DNA of 64,000 bases from positions 62,001-126,000 of the forward strand of contig CAWIDG010000001.1 in the NCBI GenBank assembly GCA_963834875.1, written 5' to 3'. This document shows positions 16,856 to 26,001 of this stretch, one piece after another. The DNA comes from DATAGF01 sp963834875 (GTDB taxonomy: Bacteria; Actinomycetota; Thermoleophilia; Miltoncostaeales; Miltoncostaeaceae). Under the pieces are notes generated by a model. It saw only the letters and a program-made list of their open reading frames with translations. It was not told the origin of the DNA and searched no databases. Each line of letters begins with the position of its first letter. The stretch's first letter is position 1. Made by a program: the position numbers and the translations under genes.

Positions 16856-17836
16856 GTGCCGCGGGTCCTGATCGCGGCGATCTCGGCCGCGACGCTGCTG
16901 ATGTTCCTGGGGCCGAAGTTCATCGCCTGGCTCCGGGCGAACGAGGTCGGCCAGTTCGTGCGCCCGCCCGGGCTGATCCCCGAGGCCCATGCCGAGAAGC
17001 AGGGCACGCCGACGATGGGCGGCCTGCTGATCCTGGTGGCCACGACGCTGCCCTTCGTGATCCTCTCGAGCCGCAGCACCGAGGCGATGCTCGTGCTGTT
17101 CGCCACCCTGGCCTGCGGGGCGATCGGGTTCTTCGACGACTGGATGAAGATCGTCAAGCGGCGCTCGCTCGGCGTGTCGGCGCGCTGGCGGATGATCGCG
17201 CTCCTCGTGATCGCCGCCGTCCTCGTGGCGGTGGCCGTCGAGGTGGTGGGGCTGCCGACGACGCTGACGATCCCGGTGCTCGACGAGTCGTTCGAGATCG
17301 GCGCGGTGGCCTTCTTCCTGGTGGTGTTCCTGGTCGTGGCCGGGGCGGCGAACGCCGTGAACCTGACCGACGGCCTGGACGGCCTGGCGGCCGGGATCGC
17401 CGCCATCGTGCTGCTCTCCTACACCGGGATCGCCTTCGTCGCGGGGCAGAACGACCTGGCGATCTTCGGCGCGACGCTCGTCGGCGCGTGCGTGGGCTTC
17501 CTCTGGTTCAACTCCTTCCCGGCGGCCGTCTTCATGGGGGACACGGGGTCCTACGCCCTCGGCGGCGCGATCGCGGCCATGGCCGTGATGACGAAGACCG
17601 AGATCCTGCTGATCGTGATCGGCGCCATGTTCGTCGCCGAGGCCCTGTCGGTGATCGTCCAGGTGATCGTCTTCAAGCGCTTCCGGCGGCGGGTCTTCCT
17701 GATGACCCCGGTCCACCACCACTTCGAGATGGCCGCCTGGAGCGAGACCAAGATCATCGTCCGGTTCTGGCTGATCGCGGCGATCTTCGCCGCGGTGGGC
17801 TTCACGCTCTACTTCCGCGACTTCCAGGTGACATGA
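16856..17836 (+). CDS. mraY: Phospho-MurNAc-pentapeptide transferase MraY
   Basis: A 326-residue polytopic membrane enzyme that moves phospho-MurNAc-pentapeptide to undecaprenyl phosphate, making lipid I. Recognisable blocks are KQGTPTMGGLLI, GAIGFFDDWMKIVKRRSLGV, NAVNLTDGLDGLAAG, FPAAVFMGDTGSYALGGAI and the loop LMTPVHHHFEMAAWSETKII. About ten membrane helices are evident. Start GTG at 16856; the ATG of murD overlaps its stop. Confidence 0.95.
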   Translation: MPRVLIAAISAATLLMFLGPKFIAWLRANEVGQFVRPPGLIPEAHAEKQGTPTMGGLLILVATTLPFVILSSRSTEAMLVLFATLACGAIGFFDDWMKIVKRRSLGVSARWRMIALLVIAAVLVAVAVEVVGLPTTLTIPVLDESFEIGAVAFFLVVFLVVAGAANAVNLTDGLDGLAAGIAAIVLLSYTGIAFVAGQNDLAIFGATLVGACVGFLWFNSFPAAVFMGDTGSYALGGAIAAMAVMTKTEILLIVIGAMFVAEALSVIVQVIVFKRFRRRVFLMTPVHHHFEMAAWSETKIIVRFWLIAAIFAAVGFTLYFRDFQVT

Positions 17837-19134
17837 GCCGGCGGGCGCTCGTGGTCGGCCTCGGCCGCTCGGGCCGGGCCGCCGCGCTGCTGCTCGCCCG
17901 GCGCGGCTGGGAGGTCGTGGCGGTGGACGCCGGCGAGGTCTCGGCCCCGGAGCTCGACGCGTCCGGCATCGAGGTGCGCGCCCCCTGGGACGCGCCGGTC
18001 CCCGACGTCGACCTGGCCGTGAAGAGCCCGGGCGTCCCCGGCGACGTCGCGCCGGTGCTCGGAGCGCGGGCCGCCGGGGTGCCGGTCTGGAGCGAGATCG
18101 AGCTGGCCGCACGCGAGCTGCCCAACCCGCTGGTCGGGATCACCGGCACCAACGGCAAGACGACCACCACCGAGCTGACCGCCCACCTGCTGCGCGCCGG
18201 CGGCCTCGCGGCGGCCGCCTGCGGCAACCAGGGCACGCCGCTGGCGGGCCTGGTTGACGCGTCCGACCCCGGGGCCTGGCTCGTGGTGGAGTGCTCGAGC
18301 TTCCAGCTGGAGGACGTGGAGGCCTTCCGGCCGCTCGCCGCGGCGCTCCTCAACCTGGCCCCGGACCACCTGGACCGCCACGGCAGCCTGGAGGGCTACC
18401 GCGACGCGAAGCTGCGGCTGTTCGCCGCCCAGGAGGCCGGCGACCTGGCGATCCTCCCGCCGGGCCTCGAGGCGACCGGGGCGGCGCCGGCGCGGCGCAC
18501 CTACGACGGGCCGCCGGGGCCCGACGCCGTCGCCTGGGCGGAGGGCGGGCTGCACGTCGCCGGGCTCGGGCGGGTGGTGGCCTGGGACGAGGTCGCCCTG
18601 CGCGGGCGCCACAACCGCGAGAACGCGATGGCCGCGGCCGCCCTGGCGGCCCACGCCGGCCTGGGGGCGGCCGCCCTGGCCGAGGGCCTCGCGAGCTTCC
18701 GGCCGGTGCCGCACCGCCTGGAGCCGGTCGGGACGGCCGGAGGCGTCGCCTTCGTCAACGACTCCAAGGCCACCAACCCGGACGCCGCCATCGCCGCCCT
18801 CGACGCGTACCCCCGGGGGGTGCACCTGATCGCCGGCGGGCGGGCCAAGGGCACGCCCTTCGCGGCCCTGGCCGAGGCCGCGCGGGGCGCCGTCGTGCGC
18901 GCGTACCTGGTGGGCGAGGCGGGGGAGGAGATCGGACGCGCCCTGCGCGACGCCGGCGTCCCCGCGGAGGCGTCCGGCACCGTCGAGGCCGCGGTCGCGG
19001 CCGCCGCGGCGCGGGCCGCCGCGGGCGAGACGGTCCTCCTCTCGCCGGGCTGCGCGAGCTTCGACCAGTTCGCGGACTACCAGGAGCGGGGGGAGGCGTT
19101 CCGGGCCGCCGCCCGTGCCGCGGGCGCGCGCTGA
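17833..19134 (+). CDS. murD: UDP-MurNAc-L-Ala:D-Glu ligase MurD
   Basis: A 433-residue Mur ligase adding D-glutamate. It has a Rossmann-like N terminus (ALVVGLGRSGRAAALLLARR), the block VKSPGVPGD, ATP site LVGITGTNGKTTTTELTAHL, VVECSSFQLEDVEAFRPLAA, LAPDHLDRHGSLEGYRDAK, GRHNRENAMAAAAL, VNDSKATNPDAAIAAL, and the end LLSPGCASFDQFADYQERGE. All the usual catalytic positions are present. It starts inside the mraY stop and is followed by a 45-base gap before ftsW. Confidence 0.95.
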   Translation: MSRRALVVGLGRSGRAAALLLARRGWEVVAVDAGEVSAPELDASGIEVRAPWDAPVPDVDLAVKSPGVPGDVAPVLGARAAGVPVWSEIELAARELPNPLVGITGTNGKTTTTELTAHLLRAGGLAAAACGNQGTPLAGLVDASDPGAWLVVECSSFQLEDVEAFRPLAAALLNLAPDHLDRHGSLEGYRDAKLRLFAAQEAGDLAILPPGLEATGAAPARRTYDGPPGPDAVAWAEGGLHVAGLGRVVAWDEVALRGRHNRENAMAAAALAAHAGLGAAALAEGLASFRPVPHRLEPVGTAGGVAFVNDSKATNPDAAIAALDAYPRGVHLIAGGRAKGTPFAALAEAARGAVVRAYLVGEAGEEIGRALRDAGVPAEASGTVEAAVAAAAARAAAGETVLLSPGCASFDQFADYQERGEAFRAAARAAGAR

Positions 19135-19179
19135 CGGCCATCAAGGGTCCCGGGCGCGCGCGGCGAAGTCCTCGGGGCC

Positions 19180-20397
19180 GTGGCGTCCCGCTCCCCATCC
19201 GCCGCCCCCGAGCGCCTGCTCACCGGGGTCGTGCTGGCGCTCGTGTCCTTCGGGCTCGTCATGGTCTACTCGTCCTCGAGCGCCACCGCGCTGCTCAACG
19301 ACGGGGACCCCCTGGGCATGGTCACGCGCCAGGCCGCCTACGCGGTGGTGGGCCTCGGGGCGTATGCGGTCTTCGCCCGGATGAGCCCCGAGGGCATGCG
19401 CCGCCTGGGCCCGCCCGCGCTGGCCGTCGCGGCGTTCCTGCTGCTGATCGTGCTGGTTCCCTCCATCGGCATGGAGGTCAACGGCTCGCGCCGGTGGATC
19501 AGCCTCGGCGCCCTGGGCCAGCTGCAGCCGTCCGAGCTCGCCAAGCTGGCGCTCGCCCTGTGGCTGGCGCAGGCCATCGCCCGCCACCCGCGGCGCCTGG
19601 GGACCCCCGGCGGGCTCGCGCCGTTCCTGCTGGTGACCGCCGCGCTCGCCGTCCTGATCCTCGTCGAGCCGGACATGGGCACCGCCGTCGTGCTCTGCGC
19701 GATGGCGGTCGCGATGCTCATCGTCGCCGGGGCCCGGCTGCGCCACCTGGGCGGGATCGTCGCGGTCGGGGCCCTCGTGGCGATGATCGCGATCCTCGCC
19801 GAGCCCTACCGGCGCGAGCGCCTGCTGGCGTTCCTCGACCCCTGGAGCGACCCCGACGGCGCCGGCTTCCAGAGCGTCCAGGCCCAGGTCGCGCTGGGGT
19901 CGGGCGGCGTCAGCGGCGTCGGCCTCGGCGACGGCGTCCAGAAGGCGTTCTACCTGCCCGAGGCGCACACGGATATGATCCTCGCGACGGTGGGGGAGGA
20001 ACTCGGCCTCATCGGCGTCCTTGCGGTGCTCATCGCGTTCGCCCTGTTCGGGATCGCGGGGTACCGGATCGCGCTGAGGTCACAGGACCTCCACCAGCAG
20101 GCGCTGGCGGCGGGCCTGACGACCCTGGTGCTGGCGCAGGCCGCGATCAACATCGGCGCCGTCGTCGGGGTGATGCCCGTGACCGGCGTCCCGCTGCCCT
20201 TCGTCTCGTTCGGGGGCAGCAGCCTCATCGTCCTCCTCGCCTGCGCTGGCCTCCTTGTCAACATCGGACGCCGATCCCACTCCGCCGCCGGGCGACTCGC
20301 CGCAGTCCCTGCGGGTGCTGATCGCCGCCGGCGGGACGGGCGGGCACGTGATGCCGGCGCTGGCGGTGGCCGACGCGCTGCGCGAGCGAGGGGCTGA
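19180..20397 (+). CDS. ftsW: Septal peptidoglycan polymerase FtsW
   Basis: A SEDS-family glycosyltransferase with about ten membrane helices, polymerising lipid II with FtsI. Signatures include LVMVYSSSSATAL, NGSRRWISLGALGQLQPSEL (conserved W and PSE), LVEPDMGTAVVL, AHTDMILATVGEELGLIGVL (catalytic Asp region) and the SEDS ending GVMPVTGVPLPFVSFGGSSL. The core ends near NIGRR at about 20270. The last ~40 Arg/Ala-rich codons overlap murG and may be non-native if an indel occurred. GTG start at 19180. Confidence 0.92.
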   Translation: MASRSPSAAPERLLTGVVLALVSFGLVMVYSSSSATALLNDGDPLGMVTRQAAYAVVGLGAYAVFARMSPEGMRRLGPPALAVAAFLLLIVLVPSIGMEVNGSRRWISLGALGQLQPSELAKLALALWLAQAIARHPRRLGTPGGLAPFLLVTAALAVLILVEPDMGTAVVLCAMAVAMLIVAGARLRHLGGIVAVGALVAMIAILAEPYRRERLLAFLDPWSDPDGAGFQSVQAQVALGSGGVSGVGLGDGVQKAFYLPEAHTDMILATVGEELGLIGVLAVLIAFALFGIAGYRIALRSQDLHQQALAAGLTTLVLAQAAINIGAVVGVMPVTGVPLPFVSFGGSSLIVLLACAGLLVNIGRRSHSAAGRLAAVPAGADRRRRDGRARDAGAGGGRRAARARG

Positions 20398-21454
20398 GGT
20401 CCGGTTCCTGGGCGCCCGCGGCGCGGGCGCGGCGGGGGCGGTGGAGGCCGCGGGCTACCCGCAGGACCTGATCCCGCTGCGCGGGCTGGCCCGCCGGCTG
20501 ACGCCGAGGAACCTCACCGCGCTGGCGATGGCCGCCCTCGCGCTCCCGCGCACGGCCGGCCTGCTGGCGCACCGCCGTCCCCACGTCGTCCTGGGCGCGG
20601 GCGGCTACGTCGCCGGGCCCGCCGCCGTGGCCGCGTGGCTGACCCGACGGCCGCTCATGCTCATGGAGGCCGACTCGCACCTGGGCGTGGCCAACCGCCT
20701 CGGGGCGCCGCTCGCGCGGCGGGTCGCGCTGGCGTTCCCGCTGGCCGGCCGCACCGGCCGCCGGTACCTGGTGACCGGCCGCCCGGTGAGCCGCGCGGTG
20801 ACCTCGGCCACCCGCACCGCCGGCCGCCGCGCCCTCGGCATCGACCCCGGGGCCACCGCGGTGCTCGTGGTCGGCGGCAGCCAGGGCGCCCGTACGCTCA
20901 ACCGCGCCGCCGTGGAGGCCTTCGGCAGCGCGCCGCCGATCGAGGTCATCCACGTGGCCGGCCCGGGCCTGCTGGAGGAGACGCGCCGCCTCCTGGACGG
21001 GCGCGATCCCGGGGACGGCTACCGCCTCGTCGGCTGGCTCGACGACCTGCCGGGCGCCATCGCCGCCGCGGACCTCGTCGTCGCGCGCTCGGGCGGGTCG
21101 GTCTTCGAGCTGGCCGCGATCGGCCGGCCGGCGATCCTCGTGCCCTACCCCCACGCCGCCGCGGACCACCAGGCCAAGAACGCGCGCTGGCTCGCCGAGG
21201 CCGGCGCGGCGGTGGTCCTGCCCGACGCCGAGTGCACCGGGGAGCGCCTCCGCGGCCTCGTCGGCGCCCTGCTCTCGGACCGCCACCGCCTCGACGCGAT
21301 GGCCGAGGCCGCCCGCGCCGCCGGCCGGCCCGACGCCGCCGACCGGGTCGCCGACGAGGTGCTCGCCATCGCCCGGCGCCCGCGCCGCGGCCTCCGCCTG
21401 CCGCGCCTGCCCCGCCCGCGGGTGCCCCGGCTGCGCGGGCGCCGGGCGGGATGA
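20255..21454 (+). CDS. murG: Lipid II synthase MurG
   Basis: A GT28 glycosyltransferase that adds GlcNAc to lipid I on the inner leaflet. It shows the G-loop LIAAGGTGGHVMPALAVADA, the second Gly-rich block VLVVGGSQGARTLNRAAVEA, and the donor site DLVVARSGGSVFELAAIGRP with PYPHAAADHQAKNARWLAEA. The TTG at 20255 gives 399 residues; a GTG at 20315 starts just before the conserved core and fits as well. The overlap with ftsW is 83 or 143 bases. The end overlaps murC by ATGA. Confidence 0.93.
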   Translation: MSTSDADPTPPPGDSPQSLRVLIAAGGTGGHVMPALAVADALRERGAEVRFLGARGAGAAGAVEAAGYPQDLIPLRGLARRLTPRNLTALAMAALALPRTAGLLAHRRPHVVLGAGGYVAGPAAVAAWLTRRPLMLMEADSHLGVANRLGAPLARRVALAFPLAGRTGRRYLVTGRPVSRAVTSATRTAGRRALGIDPGATAVLVVGGSQGARTLNRAAVEAFGSAPPIEVIHVAGPGLLEETRRLLDGRDPGDGYRLVGWLDDLPGAIAAADLVVARSGGSVFELAAIGRPAILVPYPHAAADHQAKNARWLAEAGAAVVLPDAECTGERLRGLVGALLSDRHRLDAMAEAARAAGRPDAADRVADEVLAIARRPRRGLRLPRLPRPRVPRLRGRRAG

Positions 21455-22834
21455 CGGCGCGCGCGATCCACCTGGTCGGCATCGGAGGCGCCGGGATGAG
21501 CGGGCTCGCGCGGCTCGCGGCGGCCGCCGGCTACCGCGTCAGCGGCACCGACCGCGAGGAGTCCGAGACGCTCGCGGCCCTCCGCGAGGCGGGCATCGAC
21601 GCCCGCGCGGGCCACGACGCGGCGGCGCTGCCCGCGGACGCGGCGGCGCTCGTCGTCTCGACCGCGATCGCCCCCGACAACCCCGAGCTGGCCGAGGCGC
21701 GCCGGCGTGGCCTGCCGGTGCTGCACCGCTCGGAGCTGCTCGCCGAGCTGATGGCCGGCCGCCGCGGCCTGGCCGTCGCGGGGGCGCACGGCAAGTCGAC
21801 GACCAGCGCGATGCTCGTCGCCGCCCTCGGCGACGCCTCGGCCGCCGTCGGGGCCACCATCGCGGGCGGCGGGGGCACCGGCGCCCTGTGGGGCGGACGG
21901 CCCCTGGTTCGTGGCCGAGGCGGACGAGAGCGACCGCTCGCTCCTGAACCTCGCGCCGGAGGGCGCGATCCTCCTCAACGTGGACCACGACCACCACGCG
22001 ACGTTCGCCTCGATCGAGGACGTGCGCGACGTCTTCCGCGCCTTCGTCGCGCGGCTGCCGGCCGACGGGCTGCTGGTCGTCGGCCCGGACGACGAGGCCC
22101 GGGCCTGCGCGGAGGGCGCTCCCTGCGCGCTGCGGCTGGTCGGGGACGTCCCGGGCGCGTGGGGGCGCGCCGAGCGCGAGCGCGGCCGGCGCGGCTTCGC
22201 CCTGGCGCTGGGCGACGGGCGGAGGATCGACGTGCCGCTCGCCCTCGAGGGGCGCCACAACGCCGACAACGCCGCCTGCGCGCTCGCGCTCGCGGACTGG
22301 TGCGGCGTCCCGCCGAGCCGCGCGGCGGCGCGGCTCGCTGGGTTCGCCGGCGTCGGCCGGCGGATGGAGCCCCGCGGCCGCGCCGGCGGGGTGGAGGTGG
22401 TCGACGACTACGCCCACCACCCTGCCGAGATCCGGGCCACCCTGGCGGCCGCCCGCGAGCGCGGGCCCCGCCGCGTCGTCGTGGTGTTCCAGCCGCACCT
22501 GCCGTCGCGGACGCGGGCCCTGGCGGACGAGCTCGGGGCCGCGCTCGGCGACGCGGACGTCGTCGTGGTGACCGAGGTGTACCTGGCGCGCGAGCCCGCC
22601 GACCCGCGGGCCACCGGACGCGCCGTGGCCGAGCGGGTCCCGGCGCCGGCGCGGGCCGTCCACGCCGCGACCCTGGCCGAGGCCGTCGAGGCCGCCCTCG
22701 CCGAGGCCCGTCCCGGCGACCTGCTCATCACCATGGGGGCGGGCGACGTCACCCTCCTGGGGAAGGAGTTGGTGGCCCGCCTGGAAAAACAGTCCGTCGA
22801 TGGGGACCCCGACGACCGCTCCCGCCCCGCCTGA
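21451..22834 (+). CDS. murC: UDP-MurNAc:L-Ala ligase MurC (frame broken at about 21900)
   Basis: MurC starts stem-peptide synthesis by adding L-alanine to UDP-MurNAc. The first frame gives IHLVGIGGAGMSGLARLAAA, LVVSTAIAPDNPELAEARRR and the ATP site VAGAHGKSTTSAMLVAAL. The second frame begins at FVAEADESDRSLLNLAPEGA, NVDHDHHATFASIEDVRDVF, GRHNADNAACALAL, VVDDYAHHPAEIRATLAAAR and FQPHLPSRTRAL. The join lies between about 21885 and 21910. Because murC is essential and both halves are otherwise perfect, a sequencing indel is much more likely than a mutation. murB starts inside its last 35 bases. Confidence 0.9.
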
Positions 22835-23723
22835 GCTCGAGCGAGACGCGCCCCTCGCCCCGCTGACGTCCATCCGGGTCGGCGGCCCCGCCGACCGCCT
22901 CTGCCGGGTCGGGTCGTTCCGCGCGGCCTCGGCGGCGCTCGCCTGGGCGCGCGACGAGGGCGTGCCGGTCGCGATCGTGGGGCGCGGGTCGAACCTGCTC
23001 GTCGCGGATGCCGGCTTCCGCGGCCTGGCGGTGCGGCTCGTGGGGCGCCTGACGGCGATCTCCGTGCGCGGCGCCGACGTGTGGTGCGGCGGCGGGGCCT
23101 CGCTGCCGCGCGCCGTGCAGCGGGCCGCCGCCGCGGGCCTCGAGGGCCTCGAGTGGGGCGCCAGCATCCCCGGGACCGCGGGCGGCGCCGTGGCGATGAA
23201 CGCGGGCGCCCACGCGGGCGAGCTCGCGCAGGTGCTGCGGTGGGCCGTCGTCTGCTCGGCGGACGGGCGGCGGCGGGTCGGCCCCGGGGAGCTGGCGCTC
23301 GGCTACCGGCGCTCGGCGATCGGGCCGGGCGACGTCGTGGCCGCGGTGGCCTTCGCCCTGCGACCCGGCGACGGCGAGGCCATCGCCTCGCGGCTGGCCG
23401 GCTTCCGCGGGCAGCGGCGCGCAACCCAGCCCCAGGGGGTGAGGACCTTCGGCAGCGTCTTCACGAACCCGCCCGGCGACTCGGCGGGACGGCTGCTCGA
23501 GGCCGCCGGCTGCAAGGGCCTGGAGGTCGGCGGGGCGCGGTTCTCGCCGGTGCACGCGAACTTCATCGAGGCCGAGCCCGGCACGCGAGCGGCCGACGTC
23601 CTCGCCCTGATGGCGGAGGGTCGCCGGCGCGTCGCGGCCGCGCACGGCGTGACGCTGGAGCCGGAGGTGCGCTACCTGGACCCGGAGCGCGGCATCGTCC
23701 GCCCGCCGCTCCCCGAGGCGTGA
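22800..23723 (+). CDS. murB: UDP-N-acetylenolpyruvoylglucosamine reductase MurB
   Basis: A 307-residue flavoenzyme that reduces UDP-GlcNAc-enolpyruvate to UDP-MurNAc with NADPH. It shows TSIRVGGPADRLCRV, the FAD site VAIVGRGSNLLVADAGFRGL, WGASIPGTAGGAVAMNAGAH, LALGYRRSAIG, the catalytic Ser region TFGSVFTNPPGDSAGRLLEA, CKGLEVGGARFSPVHANFIE and a terminal LEPEVRYLDPE with the catalytic Glu. It is a type I enzyme. It overlaps murC at its start and ftsQ at its end. Confidence 0.94.
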   Translation: MGTPTTAPAPPELERDAPLAPLTSIRVGGPADRLCRVGSFRAASAALAWARDEGVPVAIVGRGSNLLVADAGFRGLAVRLVGRLTAISVRGADVWCGGGASLPRAVQRAAAAGLEGLEWGASIPGTAGGAVAMNAGAHAGELAQVLRWAVVCSADGRRRVGPGELALGYRRSAIGPGDVVAAVAFALRPGDGEAIASRLAGFRGQRRATQPQGVRTFGSVFTNPPGDSAGRLLEAAGCKGLEVGGARFSPVHANFIEAEPGTRAADVLALMAEGRRRVAAAHGVTLEPEVRYLDPERGIVRPPLPEA

Positions 23724-24604
23724 GCGGATCGCGCGCCGCGGCCGCCGGCCGGCGCCCCCACCCGGCCGTCGTCGCGCGCCGCCGCCGGATCGCGCGGGCC
23801 CAGGGCCGGCAGCGGCGGCTCGCCGCGCTCATCGCGGCCGCCGCGCTCGCGGCGCTGGGCCTGCTGTGGTGGCTGGCCCACGGGCCGCTGCTGGCGGTGA
23901 ACGGCGTCACGGTGCGCGGATACGACCGCGAGGACCGCGCCGCCCTGACCGCCGCGATCTCCGAGGCGGCCTCGGGCGGCACGATGGCCTCCCCGCCGGT
24001 GGACGAGATCCGGTCGGCGGCGGCGGCGTTCCCCTGGGTCGCCGCGGTCTCCGTGCAGCGCGACTGGCCGCGGCGCGTCACGGTGGACGTCACCATGGCC
24101 CGTCCCGCCGGCGTCGCCGCAGGGCCGGGGGGCGAGGCGGCGCTCGTCTCGGAGGCCGGCCGGGTGCTCGGGCCGGTGCCGGACCGGGCGGGCCTCGGGT
24201 GGCTGCGGCTGCCGGCCGCGCCGCCGGCGGCCGGATACGCGCTGGGCGAGTCGGACCGGGCGGGGCTCACCTTCCTGGCGGCCGCCCCGCCCGAGGCCGC
24301 GCGCCGGGTGCGCCGCCTTGCCCTTGACTCGACCGGCGCGCTGTCGGGCCGCATCGACGGCGGGCCCGTCCTGCGGCTGGGGCGCCCGGAGGACCTGGCC
24401 GCCAAGGCCCGGGCGCTCGCCGTGGTGCTCGCCCAGGTGCCCCCGGCCGACCTCGCCGCGGCGACCTACATCGACCTGCGCGTGCCGGTGCGTCCGGCGA
24501 TCGGCGGGCTCCCCCCGGCGGTCCCGGAGGAGGGCCCGAGCCACCGTCGAGTGAAGATCGAGGCTTCGTCGCGCCGAAGGCGAGAAGCCTCGACTTCCGC
24601 TTGA
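23720..24604 (+). CDS. ftsQ: Cell division protein FtsQ
   Basis: A 294-residue bitopic protein. The basic cytoplasmic N terminus and a helix (LIAAAALAALGLLWWLA) precede a POTRA domain (LLAVNGVTVRGYDREDRAAL, IRSAAAAFPWVAAVSVQRDW) and the FtsQ beta domain (ALVSEAGRVLGPVPDRAGLG, PADLAAATYIDLRVPVRPAI). It links FtsL/FtsB to the divisome. The last ~18 codons are encoded by a strong hairpin and look unlike FtsQ; an alternative frame stops at 24554 just before the hairpin, so the natural end may be there. GTG start overlaps the murB stop. Confidence 0.85.
   Translation: MSGSRAAAAGRRPHPAVVARRRRIARAQGRQRRLAALIAAAALAALGLLWWLAHGPLLAVNGVTVRGYDREDRAALTAAISEAASGGTMASPPVDEIRSAAAAFPWVAAVSVQRDWPRRVTVDVTMARPAGVAAGPGGEAALVSEAGRVLGPVPDRAGLGWLRLPAAPPAAGYALGESDRAGLTFLAAAPPEAARRVRRLALDSTGALSGRIDGGPVLRLGRPEDLAAKARALAVVLAQVPPADLAAATYIDLRVPVRPAIGGLPPAVPEEGPSHRRVKIEASSRRRREASTSA
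24558..24593 (+). terminator. Strong hairpin at the end of ftsQ, probable terminator
   Basis: TCGAGGCTTC at 24558-24567 pairs perfectly with GAAGCCTCGA at 24584-24593, and the loop can fold further (GCC-GAA-GGC). A moderately T-rich stretch follows. It separates the mur/fts operon from the strong ftsZ promoter, so partial termination here is likely. Confidence 0.55.
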
Positions 24605-24612
24605 CTCTTTGC

Positions 24613-24641
24613 TTGACACCTCAGGCGCCCGACACTAATTT
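24613..24641 (+). promoter_or_regulatory. ftsZ promoter, near-consensus
   Basis: TTGACA (24613-24618), a 17-base spacer and TAATTT (24636-24641) make the closest match to a housekeeping sigma promoter in the window. Transcription would start near 24649, giving a leader of about 150 bases before the ftsZ GTG. This lets FtsZ be made independently of, and more strongly than, the upstream cluster. Confidence 0.8.
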
Positions 24642-24700
24642 CACGCTGGTGGAGTCGTGCCTGAGGCAGGCCGACACCGGCCTCCGGAAGGGTCCACCGG

Positions 24701-24719
24701 CCTCGAGTATCGCTCGAGG
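24701..24719 (+). promoter_or_regulatory. Perfect hairpin in the ftsZ 5' leader
   Basis: CCTCGAG (24701-24707) and CTCGAGG (24713-24719) form a 7-bp stem with a 5-base loop inside the predicted ftsZ leader. It may stabilise the message or tune translation. It matches no riboswitch class I know. Confidence 0.4.
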
Positions 24720-24800
24720 GTTAGGGAATCCGCGCGTGAGCAGGCCGTTTCGGACGGGCACCACGAGCCCGCGACGCAGGCGGCCGGGAGGCGAGCACAG

Positions 24801-25934
24801 GTGGAGACGAGCAACTACTTGGCGGTCATCAAGGTGGTGGGCGTCGGCGGCGCGGGCACCAACGCCGTCAACCGGATGATCGACGCGGGCGTCCGCGGGG
24901 TGGAGTTCATCGCCGTCAACACCGACGCTCAGGCGCTCTCGATGTGCGACGCCGACGTGAAGGTCCACATCGGCGGCACCATCACGAAGGGGCTCGGCGC
25001 GGGCGCCGACCCGCGGATCGGCGCGGCCGCCGCGGACGAGAGCCGCGAGGAGCTCAAGGAGGCCGTGCGCGGCGCGGACATGGTCTTCGTCACGGCCGGC
25101 GAGGGCGGCGGCACGGGCACCGGCGCGGCGCCCATCATCGCGCAGACCGCGCGGGAGCAGGGCGCGCTGACCGTCGGGGTGGTCACGCGGCCGTTCACCT
25201 TCGAGGGCGCGCAGCGGAGCCGCCGCGCCGACGAGGGCATCTCGGCGCTGGAGAAGCAGGTCGACTCGGTCATCATCATCCCGAACGAGCGCCTGATCGA
25301 GGTCGTGGAGCGGCGCACGTCGATCATCGACGCCTTCCGCCTGGCCGACGACGTCCTGCGCCAGGGCGTCCAGGGCATCACCGACCTCATCACGGTGCCC
25401 GGGCTGATCAACCTCGACTTCGCCGACGTCCGCACGATCATGCAGGACGCCGGCGCGTCGCTGATGGGGATCGGCACGGCGTCCGGGGAGAACCGCGCGG
25501 CGGAGGCCGCCAAGGCGGCGATCTCGTCGCCGCTGCTCGAGACGACCGTCGCCGGCGCGACCGGAGTGCTCCTCAACGTCACCGGCGGCCCCGACCTGGG
25601 CCTGTTCGAGATCGACGAGGCGGCCGGGATCATCCGCCAGGCCGCCCACGACGACTGCAACGTGATCTTCGGCGCGGTCATCGACGAGAGCGCGGGCGAC
25701 ACCCTGCGCGTCACGGTGATCGCGACCGGCTTCGACGGCGCGACGTCGGCCGCCGAGGTCTCCGAGCCGCGCTTCGGCCGGCGCGAGCGCCCCGGGGCCG
25801 TCACGCCCCGCCTGCGCGAGAAGGAGGAGAACGGCCGGGCGGCGCCCACGATCACGCTCGAGGCGCAGGACCGCCAGAGCCTCGAGGTGCCGGACGACGC
25901 CCTCGACATCCCGGACTTCCTGAAGGGCTCGTAG
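24801..25934 (+). CDS. ftsZ: Cell division GTPase FtsZ
   Basis: A 377-residue tubulin homologue forming the Z ring. It has VVGVGGAGTNAVNRMIDAGV, NTDAQALSMCDADVKVHIG, the tubulin signature GEGGGTGTGAAPIIAQTARE, FTFEGAQRSRRADEGISALE, IPNERLIEV, VPGLINLDFADVRTIM and the C-terminal peptide ALDIPDFLKGS that binds partners. Start choice: the GTG at 24801 gives the normal N terminus (VETSNYLAVIKVVGVGGAG) and has GGGAGG nine bases before it, while the upstream in-frame start at 24657 would add 48 unusual residues. No ftsA, sepF or ylm genes follow. Confidence 0.96.
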   Translation: METSNYLAVIKVVGVGGAGTNAVNRMIDAGVRGVEFIAVNTDAQALSMCDADVKVHIGGTITKGLGAGADPRIGAAAADESREELKEAVRGADMVFVTAGEGGGTGTGAAPIIAQTAREQGALTVGVVTRPFTFEGAQRSRRADEGISALEKQVDSVIIIPNERLIEVVERRTSIIDAFRLADDVLRQGVQGITDLITVPGLINLDFADVRTIMQDAGASLMGIGTASGENRAAEAAKAAISSPLLETTVAGATGVLLNVTGGPDLGLFEIDEAAGIIRQAAHDDCNVIFGAVIDESAGDTLRVTVIATGFDGATSAAEVSEPRFGRRERPGAVTPRLREKEENGRAAPTITLEAQDRQSLEVPDDALDIPDFLKGS

Positions 25935-25987
25935 GAGCCTCCGGGCAGGGCTCCCCGGCCGGCGGGTCTCGCGCCGGGGACGCGTGG

Positions 25988-25993
25988 TAGCGT
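25988..25993 (+). promoter_or_regulatory. -10 box of the gcv operon, leaderless type
   Basis: TAGCGT lies eight bases before the gcvT ATG at 26002, the same hexamer as in front of mraZ. No Shine-Dalgarno lies between, so the message is probably leaderless. The -35 is not obvious. Only 67 bases separate ftsZ from gcvT. Confidence 0.5.
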
Positions 25994-26001
25994 CACGCCG
26001 G

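Noticed and set aside
21885..21910. Programmed frameshift in murC
   Set aside because: No slippery heptamer with a stimulatory structure is evident, and similar breaks occur in many unrelated genes, pointing to data error.
24657..24800. N-terminal extension of FtsZ from the start at 24657
   Set aside because: The 48 extra residues are unlike any FtsZ start, contain the leader hairpin, and the GTG at 24801 has a proper Shine-Dalgarno and the standard N terminus.
25935..26001. Glycine riboswitch before gcvT
   Set aside because: Only 67 bases separate ftsZ and gcvT and a -10 box lies eight bases before the ATG, leaving no room for an aptamer in the transcript.
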